Of a stretch of 64,000 nucleotides of DNA, positions 16,306 through 25,073 are shown piece after piece. This DNA comes from Methylobacterium sp. C25 (GTDB lineage Bacteria; Pseudomonadota; Alphaproteobacteria; Rhizobiales; Beijerinckiaceae). Every line of letters starts with the position of its first letter. Positions within the stretch are counted from its first letter, which is position 1. Below the pieces are notes generated by a model. The model was not told the DNA's origin. It worked only from the letters and a program-made list of their open reading frames with translations, and searched no databases. The position numbers were made by a program, and so were the translations under genes. The DNA lies in the NCBI RefSeq assembly GCF_021352225.1, contig NZ_JAAUVI010000006.1:1-64000 (forward strand). Direction: 5' to 3'.

Positions 16306-17838
16306 ATGAACATTCGTGCCGACATTCCCTCTTCGTCGCCCACACTGCCGCCCGAGTTACGCGCCTGGCTCGGCAAGGAGCGCCACCTTCTCATCGACGG
16401 GAAGTGGGTTCCCGCTCGATCTGGCAAGACGTTTGAGGTGACCGATCCGGCAACGGGCGAGGTCATCGCCAAGGTCGCCGAGGGCGACAAAGCCGATGTC
16501 GACCTCGCTGTGAAGGCAGCCCGCCGCGCCTTCGAAAGCGGGCCGTGGTCGAAGATGAGCCCGTCTGCCCGCGGGCGCCTGCTACATAAAATCGGCGACC
16601 TGATTTTGGAGCATGCGGACGAACTCGCTGCACTGGAAGCGATCGATAACGGCAAGCCGAAGAATGTCGCCAAGGCCGCGGACGTGACACTCTCGGCCGA
16701 CATGTTTCACTACATGTCAGGATGGGCGACGAAGATTGAGGGCAAGTCGATACCGATCTCGGCGCTAGCCGCGCCCGGCTCCGACTTCTTCTCGGTGACG
16801 CGTCCCGAACCCATTGGGGTCGTCGGCCAGATCATCCCGTGGAACTTTCCGCTGCTGATGGCGGCCTGGAAGCTTGCCCCAGCGCTGACCACCGGATGCA
16901 CCGTCGTGCTCAAGATTGCGGAGGAGACCCCGCTCTCGGCGCTGCGCCTCGGCGAGTTGCTTCTCGAAGCTGGCTTACCGGACGGCGTCGTCAACATCAT
17001 CGCCGGCTTCGGTGAGACTGCAGGAGCGGCACTCGCTGGCCACCCTGATGTCAACAAGGTTGCGTTCACTGGCTCGACCGAGGTTGGCAAGCTCATCGTG
17101 AAGGCCGCCTCGCACGACCTCAAACGCGTCTCTTTGGAACTCGGCGGCAAGTCGCCGAACATCATTCTACCAGACGCTGACCTGTCGCTCGCCATTCCGG
17201 GCGCCAATGCTGCGATCTTCTTCAATCACGGTCAGTGTTGCAACGCGGGTTCGCGCCTCTTCGTGCATCGCTCGATCTTCGACAAAGTTGTCGATGGCAT
17301 TGCCGCGGAGGCCAGCAAGATCAAGCTCGGCCATGGCCTGTCGGAAGGCACCGAGATGGGCCCGCTGGTCTCGTCGGTTCAGTACGAACGGGTGAATGGC
17401 TACATCGCTGCCGGCCGCGACGAGGGCGCCAAGGAGATCGTGTGCGGTGGCGACGTACCGAATGGCAAGGGTTACTTCGTAGCCCCGCGCATCCTTACGG
17501 ACGTCAACCCAAGCATGAAGGTGGTGCGCGAAGAAATTTTCGGCCCAGTCCTCGTCGCCACGCCTTTTGACGAGATTGACGATGCGTTGATCGCCGAGGC
17601 TAACAATTCCGTCTACGGCCTCGCCGCCGGCGTCTGGGGCAAAGACACCGGCCGCGCTCAACAAGTCGCCCACAAGCTCCGAGCCGGAACGGTTTGGGTC
17701 AACTGCTATCACGTGTTCGATGCGGCTTTGCCCTTCGGCGGATATAAACAGTCCGGCTGGGGCCGAGAAATGGGTCAGGCCGTGCTCTCGAACTACCTGG
17801 AGACCAAGGCGATCACGACCCGACTTGGCTCAAACTAG
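16306..17838 (+). CDS. NAD(P)-dependent aldehyde dehydrogenase
   Basis: Oxidises an aldehyde to its acid with NAD(P)+. The 510-residue protein has the whole ALDH fold: cofactor segment IIPWNFPLLMAAWKLAPAL, FTGSTEVGK, general base Glu in LELGGKSPN, and the catalytic Cys near residue 311 in GQCCNAGSR. It most resembles the betaine/phenylacetaldehyde dehydrogenase group, which also serves in ethanol-derived acetaldehyde oxidation. ATG 16306 is chosen because GGGAG lies upstream; an in-frame ATG at 16288 would add six residues. It is a single gene with its own terminator. Substrate not determinable. Confidence 0.92.
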   Translation: MNIRADIPSSSPTLPPELRAWLGKERHLLIDGKWVPARSGKTFEVTDPATGEVIAKVAEGDKADVDLAVKAARRAFESGPWSKMSPSARGRLLHKIGDLILEHADELAALEAIDNGKPKNVAKAADVTLSADMFHYMSGWATKIEGKSIPISALAAPGSDFFSVTRPEPIGVVGQIIPWNFPLLMAAWKLAPALTTGCTVVLKIAEETPLSALRLGELLLEAGLPDGVVNIIAGFGETAGAALAGHPDVNKVAFTGSTEVGKLIVKAASHDLKRVSLELGGKSPNIILPDADLSLAIPGANAAIFFNHGQCCNAGSRLFVHRSIFDKVVDGIAAEASKIKLGHGLSEGTEMGPLVSSVQYERVNGYIAAGRDEGAKEIVCGGDVPNGKGYFVAPRILTDVNPSMKVVREEIFGPVLVATPFDEIDDALIAEANNSVYGLAAGVWGKDTGRAQQVAHKLRAGTVWVNCYHVFDAALPFGGYKQSGWGREMGQAVLSNYLETKAITTRLGSN

Positions 17839-17874
17839 GCTGCGGCCAGTTTCGGTGGCTTAACGTTCTCGATA

Positions 17875-17918
17875 ACCCGGCCGCGCAGCGAAACCCGCTG
17901 GCGGCCGGGTGCCTTTTC
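17875..17918 (+). terminator. Terminator between the two aldehyde dehydrogenase genes
   Basis: A perfect ten-base stem ACCCGGCCGC / GCGGCCGGGT encloses a second stem CAGCG/CGCTG and is followed by GCCTTTTC. It lies between two convergent genes and can serve the upstream one. Confidence 0.85.
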
Positions 17919-17969
17919 ATCGTCTGGGCACCGCCTCAGCCGCCCCGGCGCATCTCGGACAAACCGCGA

Positions 17970-19451
17970 TCATCCAACGGCCGAGCACCAGTATTTCGTC
18001 TCGGTGTATTCCTCGATGCCGTATTTCGATCCTTCGCGCCCCATCCCGGACTGCTTCACGCCGCCGAAGGGTGCGACTTCATTCGAGATGATACCGGTGT
18101 TGTGGCCCACAATCCCGTATTCGAGCGCTTCCGCGACCCGCCAGGCCCGGCGGCCATTCTCGGTGTAGAAGTACGAGGCGAGCCCGAACTCGGTGTCGTT
18201 TGCCATCCGCACGACCTCCTCTTCCGTCTCGAACCGGAAAAGCGGCGCGACAGGGCCGAAGGTCTCCTCGTGAGCGATCCGCATGGATTGAGTGACGCCG
18301 ACGAGGACGGTCGGCTCGTAGAACAGGGTGCCGGCGTCGCTGCGACGTCCGCCGACGAGAGATTTCGCTCCCTCGGCGAGCGCATCGGCGACATGTCCCT
18401 CGACCTTGCGGATCGCGGCCTCGTCGATCAGCGGCCCAATCAGCACGCCCTCCTGGGTCCCGGCGCCGACCTTTAGCCCGGCGACGCGGTCCGCGAGCTT
18501 GCGTGCGAACGCGTCGTAGACGCGCGATTGGACGTAGATCCGGTTGGCGCAGACGCAGGTTTGTCCGGCATTGCGATATTTGGAGGCGATGGCGCCCTCG
18601 ACCGCCGCATCGAGATCCGCGTCGTCAAAGACGATGAAGGGCGCATTCCCGCCGAGTTCCAGAGACAGCCGCTTGATCGTGGGTGCGCACTGCGCCATCA
18701 GCAGCCGCCCGACCTTCGTCGAACCCGTGAACGAGAGCTTGCGGACGCGGTCGCTCCCGGTCAGCACGCCGCCGATGACCTCGGCAGGCCCCGTGACGAC
18801 CTGGAGCACCCCAGCAGGAATGCCAGCCTGCACGGCGAGATCAGCAATCGCCAACGCCGTCAGCGGCGTCTGGTCGGCCGGTTTGACGATGATCGTACAG
18901 CCCGCTGCGAGAGCCGGGGCCGCCTTGCGGGTGATCATCGCCGCCGGGAAGTTCCACGGCGTGATGGCCGCGCAGACGCCGACCGGTTGCTTCAACACGA
19001 GGATGCGCTTGTCGGCCTGCGGCGAGGGGATAATGTCCCCGTTGACCCGCTTGGCCTCCTCCGCGAACCACTCGATGAAGGATGCCGCGTAGAAGACCTC
19101 ACCGCGGGCTTCAGCCAGGGGCTTGCCCTGTTCGGCGGTCATGATCGCAGCGAGGTCGTCGGCGTTGGCGACGATCAGGTCGCGCCAGGCCCGCAGCTTC
19201 ACGAATCGTTCGCTCGCGGCAGTCTTCGACCAGCTCCTGAAGGCTCGGTCGGCCGCATCGAGGGCGGTCTCGATGTCATTGGCCACCAGTGACGGGACGC
19301 GCCCTACGACAGAGCCGTCGGCAGGATTGGTCACGACGATCAAGTCGCGCTCCTGCGATGCGTGCCACTGCCCGTCGATGAGGCAGGCTTCCCGCAGCAG
19401 GCTGGGGGCATTCAGGTTCAACGCCACTTTCAACTCGCTTGTCTTGTTCAA
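17970..19451 (-). CDS. Aldehyde dehydrogenase, succinate-semialdehyde dehydrogenase (GabD) type
   Basis: A 493-residue ALDH of the GabD group: ITPWNFPAAMITRKAAPALA, FTGSTKVGR, LELGGNAPFIVFDDAD and a catalytic Cys near residue 297 in NAGQTCVCANR. Members oxidise succinate semialdehyde or similar omega-semialdehydes. The start is uncertain: TTG 19451 lies inside the operator-like repeat, and a GTG eight codons later is an alternative. It is divergent from an iclR gene whose product probably controls it. It could handle a semialdehyde from the neighbouring sugar-acid locus, but nothing in the sequence proves that. Confidence 0.88.
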   Translation of the reverse strand: MNKTSELKVALNLNAPSLLREACLIDGQWHASQERDLIVVTNPADGSVVGRVPSLVANDIETALDAADRAFRSWSKTAASERFVKLRAWRDLIVANADDLAAIMTAEQGKPLAEARGEVFYAASFIEWFAEEAKRVNGDIIPSPQADKRILVLKQPVGVCAAITPWNFPAAMITRKAAPALAAGCTIIVKPADQTPLTALAIADLAVQAGIPAGVLQVVTGPAEVIGGVLTGSDRVRKLSFTGSTKVGRLLMAQCAPTIKRLSLELGGNAPFIVFDDADLDAAVEGAIASKYRNAGQTCVCANRIYVQSRVYDAFARKLADRVAGLKVGAGTQEGVLIGPLIDEAAIRKVEGHVADALAEGAKSLVGGRRSDAGTLFYEPTVLVGVTQSMRIAHEETFGPVAPLFRFETEEEVVRMANDTEFGLASYFYTENGRRAWRVAEALEYGIVGHNTGIISNEVAPFGGVKQSGMGREGSKYGIEEYTETKYWCSAVG

Positions 19452-19480
19452 CTAATTGAACTAAATTTTTCTAATTGAAC
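19446..19480. promoter_or_regulatory. Operator-like repeats between the aldehyde dehydrogenase and iclR
   Basis: GTTCAACTAATTGAAC (19446-19461) is a palindrome of two GTTCAA half-sites with a four-base spacer. The right half, CTAATTGAAC, recurs exactly 19 bases downstream (19471-19480). A further CAATTGAG follows at about 19491. In the 34-base gap between divergent genes these are the best candidates for IclR binding. Confidence 0.65.
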
Positions 19481-19485
19481 GTACC

Positions 19486-20301
19486 TTGTCTCAATTGAGT
19501 GAGTCAACGCGACTTATGGACGACGATGCGCATCCATCAGGCGGCGAGAGCGTGCCGGCTCTGCGCCGCGCCGTGCGGATTCTCGACTTCGTCGGCGCGG
19601 CGGAGACCGAGCCTAGCTCGGCGGATCTCGCGCGGGCGGTCGGCATTCCGAAGAGCACGGCTCACGGGCTGCTCGCAGCAATGGTCGATCTCGGGCTGCT
19701 CACGCGGTCTAACGAGGGCTCGTTCCGCCTAGGGCCTCATCCGATGCGCTGGGCGAACGGCTTCCTGGCGCGGCAGGACATCGTCTCGGAGTTCCAGCGC
19801 CACTTCATGGAGAGCATGGATCTCGCAGAGCACACCGTCACGCTCACGGTTCTGGATGGCCGGGAGGTCGTCTATCTGGCGTGCCGTAACAGCGATAAGC
19901 CGCTCGGCTTCACATTCCGGATCGGGATGCGGCTGCCTGCCGAGTTCACAGCGACCGGCAAGGCACAGTTGGAGGGGTTGTCAAACCTCGAGCTGGAACG
20001 CCTTCTCGAAAAGGGCTGGCCGAAGCCCATGACGCGGACCAGCATCAGCGGGCTCGCGCAGCTCCAGACCGAACTCATCGAGATTCGCGAGCGCGGCTAC
20101 TCCATCGACAATGGGCAGATCCGCGAGGGGATGATCTGCCTCGGCGCGGCGATCCTGGACTACTCGAACAAGCCGGTCGGCGGTGTCGCCATCAGCCTGA
20201 TGGAGAGCGAGGCGCTTCCAGAGGTGCTCGAGCGCCTGGGAAGGCTGCTGCGAAGGTCGGCCGACACCATTTCCAGGCGGCTCGGCGCGAACCCGGCTTG
20301 A
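19486..20301 (+). CDS. IclR-family transcriptional regulator
   Basis: A 271-residue protein with an N-terminal winged helix (PALRRAVRILDFVGAAETE, then LARAVGIPKSTAHGLLAAMV) and a C-terminal IclR effector domain (FRIGMRLPAEFTATGKAQLE; REGMICLGAAILDYSNKPVG). It would bind the repeats just upstream and regulate the divergent aldehyde dehydrogenase and itself. TTG 19486 is the track-independent longest start; ATG 19516 (MDDDAHPSGG) is a good alternative, since the residues before it are not conserved. The effector is unknown. Confidence 0.9.
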   Translation: MSQLSESTRLMDDDAHPSGGESVPALRRAVRILDFVGAAETEPSSADLARAVGIPKSTAHGLLAAMVDLGLLTRSNEGSFRLGPHPMRWANGFLARQDIVSEFQRHFMESMDLAEHTVTLTVLDGREVVYLACRNSDKPLGFTFRIGMRLPAEFTATGKAQLEGLSNLELERLLEKGWPKPMTRTSISGLAQLQTELIEIRERGYSIDNGQIREGMICLGAAILDYSNKPVGGVAISLMESEALPEVLERLGRLLRRSADTISRRLGANPA

Positions 20302-20582
20302 GCGGTTCGGCAATGGCCGGCGTTCGAGATGATCCGATTACGCCGAGCACTTCCGACGTTCACTGGGGGGCAATGCCCGGCTCGACCGGGAGTGCTCGAG
20401 TGCAGCCCAGCTGGCGCTCGAGCTATGACCTCCAAAGCCAATCGTTAACTCATCCCCGCATGAGCCATGCTCTTCGCGCATACAAGCGACGCCGATAATC
20501 TTATTGCTGCAACGCGGGATCGAGAGCATTTTATATTGCGTCGCAATAATCGGCGCCCCGGCGCCATGAGGCTTTCGCTGCC

Positions 20583-20720
20583 ATGAACGTTGCTGCTGCT
20601 CTCCAGGCCGCCTCTGTCCCGACTTCGCGCAAGGCCGGCAATGGCTTCTTTGCCGAAATGATCGCCGCTTGGCTCGCCCACCACCGCCGCGTCTTCGAGG
20701 CTGGTGGCTTCCGCCACTGA
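20583..20720 (+). CDS. Very small hypothetical protein (45 aa)
   Basis: ATG 20583 opens a short frame, MNVAAALQAASVPTSRKAG, NGFFAEMIAAWLAHHRRVFE, ending GGFRH. The amphipathic helix with Trp, His and Arg looks like a genuine small protein of Rhizobiales type. It sits alone between iclR and the end of the DapA-like gene, which runs toward it. No function is proposed. Confidence 0.45.
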   Translation: MNVAAALQAASVPTSRKAGNGFFAEMIAAWLAHHRRVFEAGGFRH

Positions 20721-20785
20721 CGCGGTAGTCGAGCTCACGGTCCGACCCGCTTCGAATTGGCGGATCGGATCACTGGCAACGCGAT

Positions 20786-21724
20786 TCAAGCCGGCAGGCG
20801 TGCCCGCGGGTCCACCCGCGCAATGCGTGACAACAGGTAGTCGACCTCCGTCTTCGCCTGCGCGGTCAGCCCCATCGAGGGCTTGCGCTGGGCGTCCGAC
20901 GTGAAGATTCCACGGCGCTTGAACACATACTTGCGAACCGCCAGTCCCAGCGGGCCCTGCTGCTGCTCGTAGCGCAGATAGGGCAAGTGGGCATCGAACA
21001 GATCGTGCGCCTCGTCGCGACGGCCGGCCGCGTTCAGCCTCACCACATCCACCAGCATTTCCGGGAAGGCGTAGCCGGTATTGGCACCGTCGGCCCCGCG
21101 CTCGACCTCGAAATCGAGGAAGAGGCCGCCATTGCCGACGAGGATCGCGATGTGGCGCATCGAGCCGTCGCGCTCGAAACCGCGCAGGGCCGTGATCTTT
21201 TCGAGCCCAGGCCAATCCTCGTGCTTCAGCATCACGCAGGACTCGTTTTCGCTGACGATCCGGCGGATCACGGCCGGTGTCATCTGCACCGAGAAGGTCA
21301 GCGGATAGTCCTGGAGGATGAAGGGCACGTCCGGACCGATTGCCTCTACCGCATTGCGGTAGTAGCCGACGATCTGGTCGTCCGTGCGCAAGGTGTTCGG
21401 CGGCGCGATCATCACGCCGGCCGCCCCGATCTCCATCACCTCGCGGGCGAGTGAGCGCATGGCGGCGAAGCCCGGCGCCGAGACGCCGACCACCACCGGC
21501 AACCTGGTGCGGCCGATGACGCGCCGCGCAATGGCGACGCCCTCGGCGTGATCGAGCTTTGGGGCCTCGCCGAGTTGCCCGAGGATGGTGATGCCGTCGA
21601 CCTCGGCGCCGACGAAGAAGTCGGTCATGCGGTCGAGGGATGCCTCGTCGACGCGGCCATCGTCGAGGAAGGGCGTCGGCGCGATCGGGACGACGCCGCT
21701 TATGTCGCTGGTCAGGGCTGGCAT
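20786..21724 (-). CDS. DapA/NAL-family lyase (putative 2-keto-3-deoxy acid aldolase or dehydratase)
   Basis: A 312-residue TIM-barrel Schiff-base enzyme. Family landmarks are the N-terminal VPIAPTPFLDDGRVDEASLD, the GQLGEAPKL loop (in place of GTTGE) and Lys in CVMLKHEDWPG, which would form the Schiff base; QDYPLTF takes the place of the usual YNxP tyrosine loop. In a cluster with an IlvD-type dehydratase it would act on a 2-keto-3-deoxy sugar acid. ATG 21724 is chosen because GGAGGAG precedes it; the longer frame begins at 21766. It is the last gene of the nine-gene leftward operon. Confidence 0.85.
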   Translation of the reverse strand: MPALTSDISGVVPIAPTPFLDDGRVDEASLDRMTDFFVGAEVDGITILGQLGEAPKLDHAEGVAIARRVIGRTRLPVVVGVSAPGFAAMRSLAREVMEIGAAGVMIAPPNTLRTDDQIVGYYRNAVEAIGPDVPFILQDYPLTFSVQMTPAVIRRIVSENESCVMLKHEDWPGLEKITALRGFERDGSMRHIAILVGNGGLFLDFEVERGADGANTGYAFPEMLVDVVRLNAAGRRDEAHDLFDAHLPYLRYEQQQGPLGLAVRKYVFKRRGIFTSDAQRKPSMGLTAQAKTEVDYLLSRIARVDPRARLPA

Positions 21725-21740
21725 GGGTGAGCTCCTCCGC

Positions 21741-22526
21741 TCAGATGCTGGGGATGAGGCCGCCATCGACGCGGATCACCGAGCCGGTGAGGTAGGACGC
21801 ACGCGCACTCGCCAGGAAGGCGACGGTGCTGCCGTATTCCTCGGGATCGCCATAGCGGCCGAGCGGGATCGAGCCCGTGCTCTCGGTCTGCACCTCTTCC
21901 ACGGTGCGGCCTTCGCGTTTGGCCTTGGCCTCGTCGAGGGCGACGATGCGCTTGGTGGCGATGCGGCCGGGCAGGACGATGTTGGCGGTGATGCCGTCGC
22001 GGCCGACCTCGCGTGCCAGCGTCTTGGACCAGCCGACGAGGGAGAGGCGCAGCGCGTTCGAGACGGCGAGGTTCGGGATCGGCGCGACCACGCCCGAGGA
22101 GGTACTGGTGATGATCCGGCCCCATTTCTTCTCGCGCATGCCGGGCAGAACGCGGTCGGTCAGCGCGATCACCGAGAGCACCATCGCCTGGAAGTGCTTG
22201 CTCCAGAGCTCGGTCGGCTGGCCCGAGGCCGGGGTGGGCGGCGGCCCGCCGGTGTTGTTGACGAGCACGTCGACGGTGCCGAAGCGCTTCTCGATGGCCG
22301 CGACATGGGTTTCGATCTGCGAGAGATCGGCGAGGTCCCATTGCAGGGTGAGGCCCTCGGCCCCGGCGGCCTCGACGTCCTTCAGGGTCGCGTCGAGGGA
22401 GGCCTGATCGATGTCGCCGAGGGCGAGCCGCGCACCCTCCGCCGCCAGCGCGACGGCGATGGCGCGGCCGAGACCACCGCCTGCTCCGAGTACCAGGGCG
22501 GTCTTGCCGCGTAATCCGAGATCCAT
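21741..22526 (-). CDS. SDR-family protein lacking the usual catalytic tyrosine
   Basis: A 261-residue Rossmann protein: VLGAGGGLGRAIAVAL is the nucleotide loop and VLVNNTGGPPP the NNAG-like strand, with DGGLIPSI at the C-terminus. The substrate strand reads TSTSSGVVAPIPN, and where YxxxK is expected it has LAVSNALRLSLVGWSK, so the catalytic Tyr is absent while other parts are conserved. Such a branch with LALSN-type sequence is known among BKR-like SDRs. GAGG lies before the ATG. Its place between the RraA-like and DapA-like genes suggests oxidation or reduction of a sugar-acid intermediate, which is not proven. Confidence 0.82.
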   Translation of the reverse strand: MDLGLRGKTALVLGAGGGLGRAIAVALAAEGARLALGDIDQASLDATLKDVEAAGAEGLTLQWDLADLSQIETHVAAIEKRFGTVDVLVNNTGGPPPTPASGQPTELWSKHFQAMVLSVIALTDRVLPGMREKKWGRIITSTSSGVVAPIPNLAVSNALRLSLVGWSKTLAREVGRDGITANIVLPGRIATKRIVALDEAKAKREGRTVEEVQTESTGSIPLGRYGDPEEYGSTVAFLASARASYLTGSVIRVDGGLIPSI

Positions 22527-22577
22527 CTCACATCCTCTTCGTCTGCTGGTCGTGCGTCTTGCGGCGGGCGCTCCGCC

Positions 22578-23273
22578 TCAGCCCTTCTCGCGCTCGTAGC
22601 GGGCGCGGGTCTCGTCGTTCGGCGGGTAGAGCCCGGGCAGCGGCACGCCCTTCTCGACCTCGCGCATGATCCAGGCTTCGAGCTTCTCCTGCTCCACGGC
22701 GAGATCGGCGACCTCGGCTGCGAGGGCGGCCGGGATCACCACGGCGCCGTCGCCGTCGGCCACGATGATGTCGTCCGGGAAAACCGCGACGCCGCCGCAG
22801 CCGATCGGCTCCTGCCAGCCCACGAAATGGAGCGAGGCGACCGAGGGCGGCGCGGCGATGCCGTCGCACCAGACCGGCAGCTTGCTGTCGACCACGCCCT
22901 GCGCATCGCGCACGACGCCGTCCGTGACCAGCGCCGCGACGCCGCGCTTGTGCATGCGCGCGCAGAGGATGTCGCCGTAGACGCCGGCCTCGCGGATGCC
23001 GCGGGCATCGATCACGGCGACGCAGCCCTGCGGCATCGCCTCGATGGCGGCGCGCGTGGAGCGCGGCGAGGACCAGGAGGCCGGCGTCGCGACGTCCTCG
23101 CGTCCCGGCACGAAGCGCATGGTGAAGGCGCGGCCGACGACGCGCGGCGTGCCGGGCGTCAGCGGCCGCGTTCCCGCCATCCAGACTCGACGGAGGCCCT
23201 TCTTCAGCAGGATCGTCGTCAGCGAGGCGGTGGTCACGCCACGCAGGCGCTGGATGAGGTCGGCATCGTCCAT
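22578..23273 (-). CDS. RraA-like / HMG-CHA aldolase-fold protein
   Basis: This 231-residue protein has the RraA/dimethylmenaquinone methyltransferase-like fold, whose true activities include metal-dependent 4-hydroxy-4-methyl-2-oxoglutarate aldolase and decarboxylase. Typical parts are CVAVIDARGIREAGVYGDIL, RGVAALVTDGVVRDAQGV and DDIIVADGDGAVVIPAALA. The Arg and Asp in VVRD are the expected catalytic and metal residues. In sugar-acid clusters, members act on keto acids or are of unknown function. An AGGAG lies before ATG 23273. It is fifty-one bases upstream of the SDR gene, in one operon. Confidence 0.82.
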   Translation of the reverse strand: MDDADLIQRLRGVTTASLTTILLKKGLRRVWMAGTRPLTPGTPRVVGRAFTMRFVPGREDVATPASWSSPRSTRAAIEAMPQGCVAVIDARGIREAGVYGDILCARMHKRGVAALVTDGVVRDAQGVVDSKLPVWCDGIAAPPSVASLHFVGWQEPIGCGGVAVFPDDIIVADGDGAVVIPAALAAEVADLAVEQEKLEAWIMREVEKGVPLPGLYPPNDETRARYEREKG

Positions 23274-23295
23274 GGAGGTCTCCTGTTCTCAGCCG

Positions 23296-25011
23296 TCAGG
23301 CTTGGTCGGGGCGGCGCATGAAGGCGAAGTCGCAGCCCTCATCCGCCTGAAGCACGGTATCGTGGTAGAGCCGGGCATAGCCGCGCGCCGCCCAGTCCGG
23401 TGTCGCATGGGTGCTTGCCGGGGCCTGTTCGGCACGGCGCCGTTCGAGCTCGGCCTCGTCGACGAGCAGGTCGATGCGGCGGCCCGGCGTGTCGAGACGG
23501 ATGCGGTCGCCCGTGCGCACCAGCCCGAGCGGTCCGCCATCGGCGGATTCGGGCGTGACGTGCAGCACGATGGTGCCGAAGGCCGTGCCGGACATGCGGG
23601 CGTCCGAGATGCGCACCATGTCCTTCACGCCGGTGGCCAGGATCTTCTTCGGGATCGGCAGGTAGCCGGCCTCGGGCATGCCGGGGGCGCCCTTCGGGCC
23701 GGCATTCTGCAGGACGAGGATGTCGTCCGGGCTCACGTCGAGATCCGGGTCGTCGACCCGCGCGGCCATGTCGGGGATCGAGGTGAAGACCACCGCACGG
23801 CCCTCGTGCTGGAGCAGCGCCGGGCTCGCGGCGCTGTGCTTGATCACCGCGCCGCGCGGGGCAAGGTTGCCGCGCAGGATCGCCATGGCGCCCACTGGCT
23901 TGATCGGATCCTCGGCGGAGCGGATCACCGTCTGGCCTGGGACATCCTCGGCCTGTCCCACGATGTCCCGCAGCGTCCCACCCGCGACGGTGGGCTGGTC
24001 GAGGTCGATCAGGTCACCGAGGCGCTTCATCAGCTGCGGCATGCCGCCGGCGTGATGGAAGTGCTCCATATAGTGCTGGCCCGACGGTTTCAGGTCGATC
24101 AGCACCGGCACCTCGCGGCCGAGCTTGTCGAAGGCGTCGAGGTCGATCCGGTGCGGCGTGCGGGTGGCGATGGCGGTGAGGTGGATCAGCCCGTTGGTCG
24201 AGCCGCCGATGGCCTGGAGCACGGTGAGCGCGTTGCGGAAGGCGCCGGGCGTCAGCAACTCGCTCGGGCGCGGGCCGCCGGATACCGCCATCTCGGCAGC
24301 GCGCCGGCCGCTCGCCTCGGCGAGGCGGACGCGCTCGGCATGGGGTGCGGGGATGGTGCCGCTCATCGGCAGAGCCAGGCCCATCGCCTCGGTGATGCAG
24401 GCCATGGTGCTGGCGGTGCCCATCACCATGCAGGTGCCGACGGAGGGGGCGAGACGTCCGTTGACCACCTCGATCTCAGCCTCGTCGATCTCCCCGGCGC
24501 GGTGCGAACTCCAGAGCCGGCGGCAATCGGTGCAGGCGCCCAGAACCTCGCCGCGGTGATGGCCGACCACCATCGGACCGGTGGGTATCACGATGGTCGG
24601 GCGGTCGGCGCTCGCGGCCGCCATGATCTGCGCCGGCAGGTTCTTGTCGCAGCCGCCGATCACGATGACCGCATCCATCGGCTGGGCGCGGATCATCTCC
24701 TCGGTGTCCATCGCCATGAGGTTGCGCAGGAACATCGAGGTCGGATGGGCGAAGCTCTCGTGGATCGAGATGGTCGGGAAGACCATCGGCAATCCGCCGG
24801 CGAGCATCACGCCCCGCTTGGCCGCCTCGATCAGCGCCGGCACGTTGCCGTGGCAGGGGTTGTAGTCGCTGGAGGTGTCGGTGATGCCGACGATCGGCCG
24901 GTCGAGGGCATCGTCGGAATAGCCCGCCGCCTTGATGAAGGCCTTGCGCAGGAACAGCGAGAAGCCCGCATCCCCGTAGCTCGTCAGGCCTTTGCGAAGT
25001 CCCGTACTCAT
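23296..25011 (-). CDS. IlvD/Edd-family sugar-acid dehydratase
   Basis: A 571-residue Fe-S dehydratase. DTSSDYNPCHGNVPALIE, GGCDKNLPAQIMAA and GTCMVMGTASTMACI carry the three cysteines of the cluster in this family, and ARMSGTAFGTIVLHV is the C-terminal signature. The sequence style (KGLTSYGD start, HLTAIATRT) is that of L-arabinonate, D-xylonate or L-fuconate dehydratases rather than amino-acid IlvD. It would remove water from a sugar acid to give a 2-keto-3-deoxy acid. The second ATG (MSTGLRKGL) is taken as start. The gene lies between the RraA-like protein and an MFS porter. Confidence 0.9.
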   Translation of the reverse strand: MSTGLRKGLTSYGDAGFSLFLRKAFIKAAGYSDDALDRPIVGITDTSSDYNPCHGNVPALIEAAKRGVMLAGGLPMVFPTISIHESFAHPTSMFLRNLMAMDTEEMIRAQPMDAVIVIGGCDKNLPAQIMAAASADRPTIVIPTGPMVVGHHRGEVLGACTDCRRLWSSHRAGEIDEAEIEVVNGRLAPSVGTCMVMGTASTMACITEAMGLALPMSGTIPAPHAERVRLAEASGRRAAEMAVSGGPRPSELLTPGAFRNALTVLQAIGGSTNGLIHLTAIATRTPHRIDLDAFDKLGREVPVLIDLKPSGQHYMEHFHHAGGMPQLMKRLGDLIDLDQPTVAGGTLRDIVGQAEDVPGQTVIRSAEDPIKPVGAMAILRGNLAPRGAVIKHSAASPALLQHEGRAVVFTSIPDMAARVDDPDLDVSPDDILVLQNAGPKGAPGMPEAGYLPIPKKILATGVKDMVRISDARMSGTAFGTIVLHVTPESADGGPLGLVRTGDRIRLDTPGRRIDLLVDEAELERRRAEQAPASTHATPDWAARGYARLYHDTVLQADEGCDFAFMRRPDQA

Positions 25012-25073
25012 GACCCGTCTCATCGTGCGTGAGGGAAGGCGAGGGCGCTCGGGAGCGCCCTCGGGGGGCCGAC

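Noticed and set aside
22996-25032. 678-codon rightward frame opposite the dehydratase and RraA-like genes
   Set aside because: Antisense shadow of G+C-rich coding sequence, full of Arg, His and Gly; the leftward frame has conserved Fe-S cysteine motifs.
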